From Acholeplasma sp. (GTDB lineage Bacteria > Bacillota_I > Bacilli_A > Acholeplasmatales > Acholeplasmataceae), in NCBI GenBank assembly GCA_003605085.1, contig QZKD01000045.1, forward strand, positions 1 through 58,043: a DNA stretch of 58,043 nucleotides, read 5' to 3'. Under the pieces are notes generated by a model. It made no database searches and was not told the origin of the DNA. It worked only from the letters and a program-made list of their open reading frames with translations. How positions within the stretch are numbered: the stretch's first letter is position 1; the number at the start of each line of letters is the position of its first letter. A program made the position numbers and the translations under genes. Below are positions 1-8,379 of the stretch, piece after piece.

Positions 1-2
1 CT

Positions 3-1232
3 ATGGTGAATCTCCCTCAAGTTCAACCTTTAGAAGAAGTTCCAATTCGAGGACACGTTTCCACCATGTTACTCTTAGAAGGTCTGATCGGTGTGATTGG
101 CTCCTTAATCTTCTCAGTCTTTATGATTTGGAGTATACGCGATGCTTATAAAGTAGCTGAAGCGAAACGTAAGAAAGAACTTGTGTTAAATGATATTGCT
201 TATCTCAAAGATGTCTATGAAGGATCCTTTGAATATATTATTCTATTCTTCCCCATTGTTGTCTTAGCCTTTATTTCCATCATGCCTATCGCTTTTGGAT
301 TCGTCATGGCATTTACTAATATTGCCGGAAATGCATCCATGGAAGACACCTTTGACTGGGTCGGTTTATCGAACTTCTTCGCATTATTTGACTTCACGTC
401 TAACCTTGGTTCATCCTTTGGGGTTGCCTTCTGGAATGTCCTGCTTTGGACGGTGATTTGGGCAATTCTATCGACATTTACTGTTTTCTTTGGTGGATTT
501 ATCCAAGCACTTATTCTTAACAGTGAACACGTTGTTTTCCGCAAATTATGGCGTACGATTTTGATTCTTCCATGGGCGATTCCTGCGTTGTTATCGCAAA
601 TGGTATTCTCTGTCATGTTTAACGAAAACGGCTTTGTTAACCAATTCTTACAAGACGTGGGTCTCTATCAAGCATTCTTTGATTTAGGTTTATTAGGTCA
701 AAATTTCGAATCTCTCACTGGCATTATGCGCTATCTGTATTTAGGTCCAGATAACGTTCAGTGGTTCTCTAATCCATTCAATCCTACGTTCGTTAGAACG
801 ACATTAATCGTTGTTAATATCTGGTTGGGATTCCCCTACTTTATGGCACTTATGACTGGGGTTATGACCGCAATCGATGCGACGCTTTATGAGGCTGCAG
901 ATATCGATGGGGCGAATAGGTTCCAAAAGATTTTCAAGATTACGATGCCCCTCGTATTATATTCAACAGCCCCCATTTTAATTATGACGTTCTCAGGAAA
1001 CTTTAACAACTTTGGAGTCATCTACTTCATCACAGGTGGTGGACCCAATGCTGGTCAAGCTTCCAGGGGTTATGCCGGAGACACAGATATCTTAATCTCG
1101 TGGATGTACAAGTTAACCGTTGATTACTCAACCTATAACATGGCATCCGTGTTCTCAGTACTCATCTTCTTGTTCGTTGGATCGATTACCGCATGGAATC
1201 TATCCCGCACACGAGCATTCCAGGAGGACTAA
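3..1232 (+). CDS. malF: Maltodextrin ABC transporter permease MalF (5' end probably cut by window edge)
   Basis: Inner-membrane permease of a maltose/maltodextrin importer, working with MalG, a binding protein and an ATPase that are not in the window. The open frame reaches the first bases and the first ATG has no visible ribosome site, so the true start may lie upstream. There is an N-terminal membrane segment near residues 24-44, then a cluster of hydrophobic segments typical of MalF. The EAA loop that contacts the ATPase is clear near residue 298 (EAADIDGANRF followed by KITMP). The stop codon lies 2 bases before the malG ATG, and the malG ribosome site is inside the end of malF, so the two are co-translated. 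The family is confident; the sugar specificity is inferred from the surrounding glucan enzymes. Confidence 0.88.
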   Translation: MVNLPQVQPLEEVPIRGHVSTMLLLEGLIGVIGSLIFSVFMIWSIRDAYKVAEAKRKKELVLNDIAYLKDVYEGSFEYIILFFPIVVLAFISIMPIAFGFVMAFTNIAGNASMEDTFDWVGLSNFFALFDFTSNLGSSFGVAFWNVLLWTVIWAILSTFTVFFGGFIQALILNSEHVVFRKLWRTILILPWAIPALLSQMVFSVMFNENGFVNQFLQDVGLYQAFFDLGLLGQNFESLTGIMRYLYLGPDNVQWFSNPFNPTFVRTTLIVVNIWLGFPYFMALMTGVMTAIDATLYEAADIDGANRFQKIFKITMPLVLYSTAPILIMTFSGNFNNFGVIYFITGGGPNAGQASRGYAGDTDILISWMYKLTVDYSTYNMASVFSVLIFLFVGSITAWNLSRTRAFQED

Positions 1233-1234
1233 CC

Positions 1235-2620
1235 ATGAATCCACTCATCTTATTAGTGATTCTCTATCTCGTCTTGCTGCTCATTTGGGTCAATCAAGGC
1301 ACTGTATATGACTTGATGATGAAAAAAGGATATGAGGGTAGTAAATATAGACTCATGTCATTTATTCCTATCATCGGAAATCTCTACTACATCAAACTTC
1401 CATCATTAACGGATATCGATATTAGAGAAGTCAAACATTTATTCACCTTTGATATTTTAGGTAAGCGTATTTTCCTTTATGCAGGATTGCTTTTACTTGG
1501 TTTTATCATCTTAATACCCACAACCTTTGTCATTTATCGTTCATTTTTGAATAACTTGTTGAGTACATTACTCAGAATTTATGCTGTGATTATCCTTATT
1601 TTGCTCCATCAAGGTTTAGTGGTCGACTATGCAAGTAAGAAAGGCTATGAAGGTAGAGAAGTTGGTTTAATGGGTTTAGTCCCTATCTATGGGTTTATTC
1701 ATTATAAAGTGCTTCCCAAACGTCGTAATGCTTCACTAAAAGCGATTCAAGATATCTTCAAACCGGGTGCCATTATTCAAAAAGTTCTCGTCTATGCGCA
1801 GATTACCTTAGTCGCTGTGATTGTCATTGTTCCTGTTGTTTATATCTTTGGCATGGCGTTTTCAGATATCCGTACCGCGATTCCAAATACCATTTGGCCT
1901 GAAACTCCTTCATGGGAAGCATTCCGGTTCCTCTTTGAGGAAACGAACTTCACACGTTGGTACTGGAATACACTTTCGATTGCTTTAATCAATATGTTTG
2001 TGGGAACCATCTTAATTACCGGAGCTGCCTATGTCTTTGCACGTTTCAGTTTTAAGGGTAAGAAGGCAGGACTACTCACCATCTTAGTGCTTCAAGCATT
2101 CCCTTCTTTTATGGGACTTATTGCGATGTATGTTCTTTTCTGGAAGTTTGGACTTTTAGGACAACCTAGAGCACTCTCCATTCTCTATATTGGAGGAAGC
2201 ATTCCAGGTAACTTATGGCTCATTAAAGGATTCTTATCACAAATTCCTAAGGATCTGGATGAGTCTGCAATGATTGATGGTGCTTCGAAGATCCAGATAT
2301 TCTTCAAGATTATCTTGCCACTCGCTGTCCCCATCTTAACCTTTGTTGCAGTATCGATGTTTATGGGTCCATGGATGGATTACTTACTTCCTGGTTATCT
2401 CTTAAGATTTAAACCTGCAGGCGCACCACAAGATTATGACATCACCAATCAATGGACACTTGCTGTAGGTTTATTCAAGTTCATCAACGATATCAATTAT
2501 CGTAACTACTCAGCCTTTGCCGCTGGTGCACTCATGGTCGGTATTCCCATCACCATCCTCTATATGCTTTTCCAACGTTACTTAATCGAAGGCATCATGG
2601 CAGGTGCTACAAAAGGGTGA
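1235..2620 (+). CDS. malG: Maltodextrin ABC transporter permease MalG with a duplicated N-terminal extension
   Basis: Second permease of the maltodextrin importer. I chose ATG 1235 because AGGAGG at 1222-1227 is well spaced for it. The canonical MalG permease of about 275 residues fills the C-terminal part, with the EAA loop at residues 343-361 (ESAMIDGA, then FKIILP). Ahead of it are about 190 extra residues holding two copies of one module: a hydrophobic segment ending in QG, then KKGYEG, LM, a PI-x-G turn, Y and LP. The copies are offset by 105 residues (KKGYEG at 30-35 and 135-140). I do not recognise this module as part of MalG; it may be a membrane hairpin that modulates assembly or regulation. 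A strong terminator overlaps the stop codon. Confidence 0.88.
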   Translation: MNPLILLVILYLVLLLIWVNQGTVYDLMMKKGYEGSKYRLMSFIPIIGNLYYIKLPSLTDIDIREVKHLFTFDILGKRIFLYAGLLLLGFIILIPTTFVIYRSFLNNLLSTLLRIYAVIILILLHQGLVVDYASKKGYEGREVGLMGLVPIYGFIHYKVLPKRRNASLKAIQDIFKPGAIIQKVLVYAQITLVAVIVIVPVVYIFGMAFSDIRTAIPNTIWPETPSWEAFRFLFEETNFTRWYWNTLSIALINMFVGTILITGAAYVFARFSFKGKKAGLLTILVLQAFPSFMGLIAMYVLFWKFGLLGQPRALSILYIGGSIPGNLWLIKGFLSQIPKDLDESAMIDGASKIQIFFKIILPLAVPILTFVAVSMFMGPWMDYLLPGYLLRFKPAGAPQDYDITNQWTLAVGLFKFINDINYRNYSAFAAGALMVGIPITILYMLFQRYLIEGIMAGATKG

Positions 2621-2641
2621 GAACTTCTCACTCTTTTTTTT
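2611..2641 (+). terminator. Rho-independent terminator of malFG
   Basis: A 12-bp stem (2611-2622 with 2626-2637, one G-T pair) closes a 3-base loop and runs into a T tract. The stem overlaps the malG stop codon and separates malFG from the glgP transcription unit. Confidence 0.9.
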
Positions 2642-2668
2642 GATGGAATAAAAACGGTATCATATAAA
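2640..2668 (+). promoter_or_regulatory. Putative glgP promoter containing a cre-like site
   Basis: TTGATG at 2640-2645 and TATAAA at 2663-2668 are separated by 17 bp. The spacer holds TAAAAACGGTATCA (2649-2662), which fits the catabolite-responsive element consensus TGWAANCGNTNWCA at 13 of 14 positions. A regulator bound there would block polymerase. Just downstream is an inverted repeat, AAACCAT-TAT-ATGGTTT (2666-2682), which could be a second operator. Binding by CcpA or by the local LacI-type protein is inferred. Confidence 0.6.
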
Positions 2669-2723
2669 CCATTATATGGTTTTCATGATAAAATAATCGT
2701 AGATATAATTTAAGGAGACAACT

Positions 2724-5102
2724 ATGAATTCAATATTTAAGAGTAAAAATGCCTTTAAAACGGCGTTTTTGGCTGGGTTAAAAGAACATCATGGGGTTGA
2801 GTTAAGCCAATCGGATGTATTTCAGAGATACACCGTATTAGCATCTCTGCTTGAAAATGAATTTAACCAGCAAAAAGAGATTACCGAACACTATGTCAAA
2901 GAGCATCAGATGAAAAAAACGATTTATTTCTCCATGGAATTTCTTATGGGGCGTCTGATTACCAATAATCTTTATAACAGTGGCCATTATCAGGTTGTTA
3001 AAGATGTTTTTGAGGAACTTGGCGTGGATTTAAATGAAGTTGAAATCAGCGAATCCGATGCAGGATTAGGCAATGGAGGTTTAGGAAGACTCGCCGCTTG
3101 TTTTTTAGATTCAGCTGCCTCTGTCGGATTACCTCTTTATGGGAATAGTCTACGCTATCAACATGGATTCTTTAAGCAAGAGATTAAGAATCATCGTCAA
3201 GTGGAACTTCCTGATCCCTGGCTAGATAAACCTTTTATTTGGGAAAAGCGTATTGATAAAGATGCGATTGAAATCCCATTATTTGGTTACGTAGAAAATA
3301 CCCGACTTATTAACCCCCAGTGGATTAAAGCAGTTCCATATGATGTCAATATCGTCGGCGATCAAAATGGTGTGGTCACCACACTTCGTCTTTGGTCGAC
3401 AGAACCATCCGATCGTCAAGAAGTGAAAAGTGAAGAATACATTCGTATCACCAGACAGATTTGTGATCAACTCTACCCTGATGATTCCACTGAAGAAGGA
3501 AAAACCCTTCGCTTGATGCAATCGTATGTGTTTAGTGCCGCAGGTGTTAAAAATGCGATCAATGAACATAAAGTTTTAGGTAGAGATGTTAGAGAATTGC
3601 CTGATTACTACACATTTCAAATCAATGATACACATCCCACATTAATCATTCCTGAAATGATGCGTATTTTAATGGATGATGAAGGCATTGGTTATGAAGA
3701 AGCATGGCACATTACACAAAGAACGTGTGCATTCACCAATCATACCATTTTGGCTGAAGCTTTAGAAAAATGGAATATTCAAATTTTTAGAAATCTTCTA
3801 CCAAGAATTTATGAAATCGTCGCAGAAATGAATCGTCGCTTCAAGTTTATTCTTGAATCTGATGGACGCTTCAACAAAGAACAGATTTATCTGATGGGAC
3901 TGATTGGACAAAATCATGTCCGCATGGCACATATTTGTATTTACGGATCTTTTTCCATCAACGGTGTTGCTGAACTTCATACAAACATTTTGAAGAATAA
4001 TGAAATGCGCAATTTCTATCATCTTTATCCACTTAAATTTAATAATAAGACTAACGGGATTACCCATCGTCGTTGGTTGATTCACTCAAATCCTGAACTC
4101 GTCTCAATCCTTAACGAAAAAATCGGTACCGCTTGGCGCAAAGACTTAACACAACTCGTGAAGTTTGATCAGTTTAGATTTGATCGCGATGTACAGTTTA
4201 AAGTGGATTTAATGAAACGTGCGAAAAAACAAGCGCTTGCTGATCGTATTTATCAAGATACTGGCGTTAAACTAAGTGTCGATAGCTTATTTGACATTCA
4301 AGTCAAACGTCTTCACGAGTATAAACGTCAACTCATGAATATTCTTCATATCATTTATGTCTACCAAAGATTAAAGAGTGATCATGATTTCAGAGAAACC
4401 TATTATCCACATTCATTCATCTTTGGTGCAAAGGCAGCACCTTCCTATGCGATGGCAAAATCCGTGATTGAACTCATTGATACTGTCGCAGATATCATCA
4501 ATAACGATCCTGAGACGAATGATTTACTCAAAGTCGTTTTCGTGAGAAACTATAATGTCACGTATGCGGAATATATCATGCCAGCCGCAGATTTATCAGA
4601 ACAAATTTCTACAGCCACCAAAGAAGCTTCCGGTACTGGAAATATGAAATTTATGATGAATGGTGCGATCACCATCGGTACATTGGATGGGGCAAACGTC
4701 GAAATCGTTGAAAAAGCTGGATACGAAAATGAAATTATATTCGGTTTATCTGCAGAAGAAGTCACAAAACTTCATACCTTTAACCACTATAAGCCAAGAG
4801 AAATCTTTGATCAAGATCCAAGACTTCAAAAAGTCTTTCAGTTCATCAGAAAGATCAATCCAAACCCACAACACTTTGACTATATCTTAAATGCACTCTT
4901 AAACAGTGACTATTTCTTAGTCATGAAAGATTTCGCAAGTTATGTGAAAGCCCATGAAGTTGCCAATAGTGCCTACAAGAATCGTACCCGTTGGCTCGCG
5001 ATGTCGATTGCTAATATCGCCAACTCAGGCTTCTTCACCTCGGATCGAACCATTGAGCAATATAATCAAGATATTTGGAAATTAAAACGCATTACGTTAT
5101 AA
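2724..5102 (+). CDS. glgP: Glycogen/maltodextrin phosphorylase (GT35)
   Basis: Cytoplasmic enzyme that releases glucose-1-phosphate from the non-reducing end of alpha-1,4-glucans with inorganic phosphate and pyridoxal phosphate. The length of 792 residues is normal for the family. The N-terminal signature GNGGLGRLAACFLDSAA is present, and the PLP-binding lysine is K642 in the conserved EASGTGNMKF motif. ATG 2724 follows an AAGGAGA ribosome site. It is the first gene of a tight unit with amylase, pullulanase and branching enzyme, so it probably attacks the linear chains left after debranching. Sequence alone does not separate a glycogen from a maltodextrin preference; malP is an equally fair name. 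Confidence 0.95.
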   Translation: MNSIFKSKNAFKTAFLAGLKEHHGVELSQSDVFQRYTVLASLLENEFNQQKEITEHYVKEHQMKKTIYFSMEFLMGRLITNNLYNSGHYQVVKDVFEELGVDLNEVEISESDAGLGNGGLGRLAACFLDSAASVGLPLYGNSLRYQHGFFKQEIKNHRQVELPDPWLDKPFIWEKRIDKDAIEIPLFGYVENTRLINPQWIKAVPYDVNIVGDQNGVVTTLRLWSTEPSDRQEVKSEEYIRITRQICDQLYPDDSTEEGKTLRLMQSYVFSAAGVKNAINEHKVLGRDVRELPDYYTFQINDTHPTLIIPEMMRILMDDEGIGYEEAWHITQRTCAFTNHTILAEALEKWNIQIFRNLLPRIYEIVAEMNRRFKFILESDGRFNKEQIYLMGLIGQNHVRMAHICIYGSFSINGVAELHTNILKNNEMRNFYHLYPLKFNNKTNGITHRRWLIHSNPELVSILNEKIGTAWRKDLTQLVKFDQFRFDRDVQFKVDLMKRAKKQALADRIYQDTGVKLSVDSLFDIQVKRLHEYKRQLMNILHIIYVYQRLKSDHDFRETYYPHSFIFGAKAAPSYAMAKSVIELIDTVADIINNDPETNDLLKVVFVRNYNVTYAEYIMPAADLSEQISTATKEASGTGNMKFMMNGAITIGTLDGANVEIVEKAGYENEIIFGLSAEEVTKLHTFNHYKPREIFDQDPRLQKVFQFIRKINPNPQHFDYILNALLNSDYFLVMKDFASYVKAHEVANSAYKNRTRWLAMSIANIANSGFFTSDRTIEQYNQDIWKLKRITL

Positions 5103-5117
5103 AAATAAGGTGAGATT

Positions 5118-6410
5118 ATGGCTAGAAAAACGGATATCAATCTACGATCATTGACGTTTTATCAAGTCTTTCCAAGACAACACTCTATAAAACAAAACTT
5201 TGCAGGGATTCAAGATGATCTTGATCGCATCAAAGGCATGGGGGTGGATGTCCTCTATCTCCTTCCGATTCATCCCATAGGGAAAAAAGCAAGAAAGGGC
5301 AGCCAAGGCAGCCCTTATTCCATTATGGATTATTATCAAATTGATCCAAAGTACGGGACATTGGATGATTTCAAACGTCTTGTTAAAAGTGCGCATGATC
5401 GTGGAATCAAAGTGATGATGGACATCGTCTTCAATCATACTTCACGAGATTCAGTTTTGGTAAACACCAAGCCTGAGTGGTTCTACAAAAATGAGCGTAA
5501 TGAATTTGCGAATCGCGTCGGTGATTGGAGTGATATTACTGACCTTGATTTTAAATTTCGCGAGGTATGGGATTATCTTATCGATGTTTTAAAGTATTGG
5601 GCACAGATTGTCGATGGTTTTCGTTGTGATGTTGCCCCATTGTTACCCCTTGATTTTTGGCTTGAAGCACGTGCAAAAGTCGATCAAGTGCACCCTGATA
5701 TGATTTGGCTTACTGAATCTGTGCATCCTGGTTTTATCAAATATTTAAGAGATCTGGGCTATGAGTGTTCCAGTGATTCTGAAATGTATCAAGCCTTTGA
5801 TATCTGTTATGATTACGATATCTTTGACTACATGAACGAATATTTGGCTAATCCTATAAAACTCAATCATTGGCTAGAAGCCATCATTCATCAAGATGTC
5901 ATCTATCCCAAGAATTACCTCAAACTAAGAAGCTTTGAAAACCATGATCAACCACGTTTACGGTCTAAAGTAAGAGATCGTGCACATTTTATACAGATGC
6001 TAGCTTTAAATTTCTTTATTAAGGGTCCAGCATTTATTTATGCAGGACAGGAACATGAAATTTTTGTATCTCCAAGTCTCTTTGAAAATGACTTAGTGCC
6101 TTGGAATCAAAAGACGTCGCTTGAATCACTGATCAAGCGTTTGGCTTCACTCAAAAAACAACCCATTTTTGTTGAAGGAAATTTTAATTATCATGCCCAA
6201 GAAGGGGTTGCCATGTTTTCTTATACGTATCAGCATCAATTTTTGTTAGGCATTTTCAATCTTGAACAAAGTATCTCGGTTAAAGTTCCCTTAATCGATG
6301 GCATCTACACCAATTTTTATGATGAATCAGATATCATCGTGCAAGATCAAACCATCCAATTAAGCGATAAACCCATCATAATTGACACTCTAAAGGAACA
6401 CATACGATGA
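5118..6410 (+). CDS. GH13 alpha-amylase family protein, cytoplasmic
   Basis: Glycoside hydrolase of the alpha-amylase clan, expected to cleave alpha-1,4 bonds in imported dextrins. A TIM-barrel catalytic domain fills most of its 430 residues. The four GH13 regions are visible: DIVFNHTS, GFRCD with nucleophile D171, WLTES with acid/base E200, and NHD with D277. A short beta domain follows. There is no signal peptide. It starts 15 bases after glgP and overlaps the pullulanase start by ATGA, so it is part of the same operon. It is shorter than secreted amylases. Whether it acts on glycogen, maltooligosaccharides or cyclodextrins cannot be told from sequence. Confidence 0.88.
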   Translation: MARKTDINLRSLTFYQVFPRQHSIKQNFAGIQDDLDRIKGMGVDVLYLLPIHPIGKKARKGSQGSPYSIMDYYQIDPKYGTLDDFKRLVKSAHDRGIKVMMDIVFNHTSRDSVLVNTKPEWFYKNERNEFANRVGDWSDITDLDFKFREVWDYLIDVLKYWAQIVDGFRCDVAPLLPLDFWLEARAKVDQVHPDMIWLTESVHPGFIKYLRDLGYECSSDSEMYQAFDICYDYDIFDYMNEYLANPIKLNHWLEAIIHQDVIYPKNYLKLRSFENHDQPRLRSKVRDRAHFIQMLALNFFIKGPAFIYAGQEHEIFVSPSLFENDLVPWNQKTSLESLIKRLASLKKQPIFVEGNFNYHAQEGVAMFSYTYQHQFLLGIFNLEQSISVKVPLIDGIYTNFYDESDIIVQDQTIQLSDKPIIIDTLKEHIR

Positions 6411-8368
6411 AAGTATTTATTGATGATTTTACTCTGATTCGCGTTGAAACTACGATTCAAGTTTTCCAAATAACACTGACTGATCATACCATCCACTTTC
6501 TAAAGCGCGAAGGAAATCATCAGTATTTTACGACTGAGCGACCCATCGAACTTCATCTTCATGATCATATTACGATCAATCAAGAGGTGTATCCTCTTTA
6601 TATTGGACTCGTGACTTTAACCAAAGAGTTTGAACGAAGATTTCGCTATGACGGTCAACTTGGGGTCGATTATTCCAAGAGTTCGACCAGATTTGCTGTT
6701 TTTAGCCCGGTAGCAAAAGAAATTTTTGTCGTGATTGATGATATTGAATACCCCATGGTGTACCATGAACCCATTTGGGAGAGAGTGATTGATGGCGATT
6801 TTCATGGGAAACATTATATCTACAAAGTTAGACTCGTCGATCAGTTTTACTTTGTCCATGATCCATACACCACCGCTGAAGGTACAAAAGGATCCTATGT
6901 TTTAGATTGGTCCTCACTTACACCTATCCACCCAAGTCCTATAGAACTAAAAAACTACACCGATGCTGTCATTTATGAAGGGCATGTTCGAGATCTAACC
7001 ATCGATACCGATGTATCGCATCCAGGTCTTTTTGATGGTTTGATTGAAAAAAGTAAACTCTTTAATGGGTCAGTTTTAGAGTATATCAAACGTTTAGGAA
7101 TGACCCATCTACAATTACTCCCCATCTTTGATTTTGATGGAGTGGATGAAAAAGTTAAAGATAAAGCATACAATTGGGGATATAATCCTGTCCAATATTT
7201 TGCCCTAGAGGGATGGTTTTCTAAAGATCCAGATGATCCAAAAGATCGCATTGAAGCGATGCGCTCTGTTGTCAATGAAGCTCATCGACTAAATTTAGGT
7301 ATCAATATGGATGTGGTCTATAATCATGTGTTCTCGAGACATACATTTGCCTATGATTATCTTGTTCCTGGTTATTTTTATCGCCATGATAAAACAGCGA
7401 AAGGCACCAATGCTTCCTATTGTGGAAACGATGTGGAAACGAGAAATTATATGGTTAGGAAACTCATCATCGATAGTTTGATCCACTGGGTAGAAAATTA
7501 TCAAATCGATGGCTTTCGTTTTGACTTAATGGGACTCATGGACATCGATACGATGCATTCAATCGAAAAAGAACTAAAAAAAAGACATCCTTCCATGATG
7601 CTTTATGGTGAAGGTTGGAATATGATGACAGAAGTCCCTGCAAAACAACGACCTCATATGGGAAATCATGCTTATTTTCCTGCCTATGCTCACTTTAATG
7701 ATTTTTTTAGAAACACCATGAAGGGTGAACTCCATGGTCCTGGGTTAGGATTTACCATGGGAAACTCATCTTTAGTGCTGAGAGCGATGGATGCGTTGAT
7801 TGGAAGTCCGAACATGTTTTTAACGCCTAATCAATCGATCAATTACGTGGAATGTCATGATAATATGACATATTATGATAAACTGATCTTATCTTGTGGT
7901 TATGAAAAAGAGAGCTTTAAGTATTTTCAAGATTTTGCCAATCATGTGATCGCAATCTCTCAAGGTATTCCCTTCTATCATGCGGGTCAAGAGTTTTATC
8001 GCTCCAAAAAAGGTGTTGAAAATTCCTACAACAGTCCAGATGAAATCAATAAAATTTCTTGGAACACGAAAAGTGAAAGTGTTAAAAAACTAAAAGCGAT
8101 TTTAAAGATTCGTAAGCGTTATAGCCTTTATCGAAAAACGAAAGATTTATCCCATGTTGCGATTTACAAAGATCAAAACATGATTAAATACGTGCTAGAA
8201 GATAAAAAAGTGATGATCACACATTACCTTAAGCACGATGATAAAATTGAAAAATTACCATTAGAAGGTGGAAAAATTCTCTTTTATTCGCAAAATATTT
8301 TGATAGAAGAAAATCATATGTTTGTGGATAAACCTGGAGTATATATCGTCTTAATTCATAAAGTCTAA
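6407..8368 (+). CDS. pulA: Type I pullulanase (GH13_14), cytoplasmic
   Basis: Debranching enzyme that hydrolyses alpha-1,6 branch points of pullulan, glycogen or limit dextrins. The diagnostic pullulanase motif is present as YNWGYNP at residues 255-261 (the usual form is YNWGYDP). Catalytic residues are D373 in GFRFD, E402 in YGEGW and D485 in CHDN. An N-terminal beta-rich region and a CBM48-like domain precede the barrel, and a short beta domain ends the protein. No signal peptide is seen, so it acts in the cytoplasm. The start overlaps the preceding amylase stop by 4 bases; the next gene begins 11 bases after its stop. Debranching here would feed linear chains to the phosphorylase. Confidence 0.93.
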   Translation: MKVFIDDFTLIRVETTIQVFQITLTDHTIHFLKREGNHQYFTTERPIELHLHDHITINQEVYPLYIGLVTLTKEFERRFRYDGQLGVDYSKSSTRFAVFSPVAKEIFVVIDDIEYPMVYHEPIWERVIDGDFHGKHYIYKVRLVDQFYFVHDPYTTAEGTKGSYVLDWSSLTPIHPSPIELKNYTDAVIYEGHVRDLTIDTDVSHPGLFDGLIEKSKLFNGSVLEYIKRLGMTHLQLLPIFDFDGVDEKVKDKAYNWGYNPVQYFALEGWFSKDPDDPKDRIEAMRSVVNEAHRLNLGINMDVVYNHVFSRHTFAYDYLVPGYFYRHDKTAKGTNASYCGNDVETRNYMVRKLIIDSLIHWVENYQIDGFRFDLMGLMDIDTMHSIEKELKKRHPSMMLYGEGWNMMTEVPAKQRPHMGNHAYFPAYAHFNDFFRNTMKGELHGPGLGFTMGNSSLVLRAMDALIGSPNMFLTPNQSINYVECHDNMTYYDKLILSCGYEKESFKYFQDFANHVIAISQGIPFYHAGQEFYRSKKGVENSYNSPDEINKISWNTKSESVKKLKAILKIRKRYSLYRKTKDLSHVAIYKDQNMIKYVLEDKKVMITHYLKHDDKIEKLPLEGGKILFYSQNILIEENHMFVDKPGVYIVLIHKV

Positions 8369-8379
8369 GGAGGTTTCAT

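Noticed and set aside
215-616. 133-codon open frame on the minus strand inside malF
   Set aside because: It is the antisense of conserved malF membrane segments; there is no ribosome site and no recognisable domain.
2704-2709. TATAAT as the glgP -10
   Set aside because: It would place the transcript start within the ribosome site, about 8 bases before the ATG. The TTGATG-N17-TATAAA pair at 2640-2668 is more sensible.
4660-4890. Second open frame inside glgP
   Set aside because: It overlaps the conserved PLP-lysine region of glgP in another frame and lacks a ribosome site.
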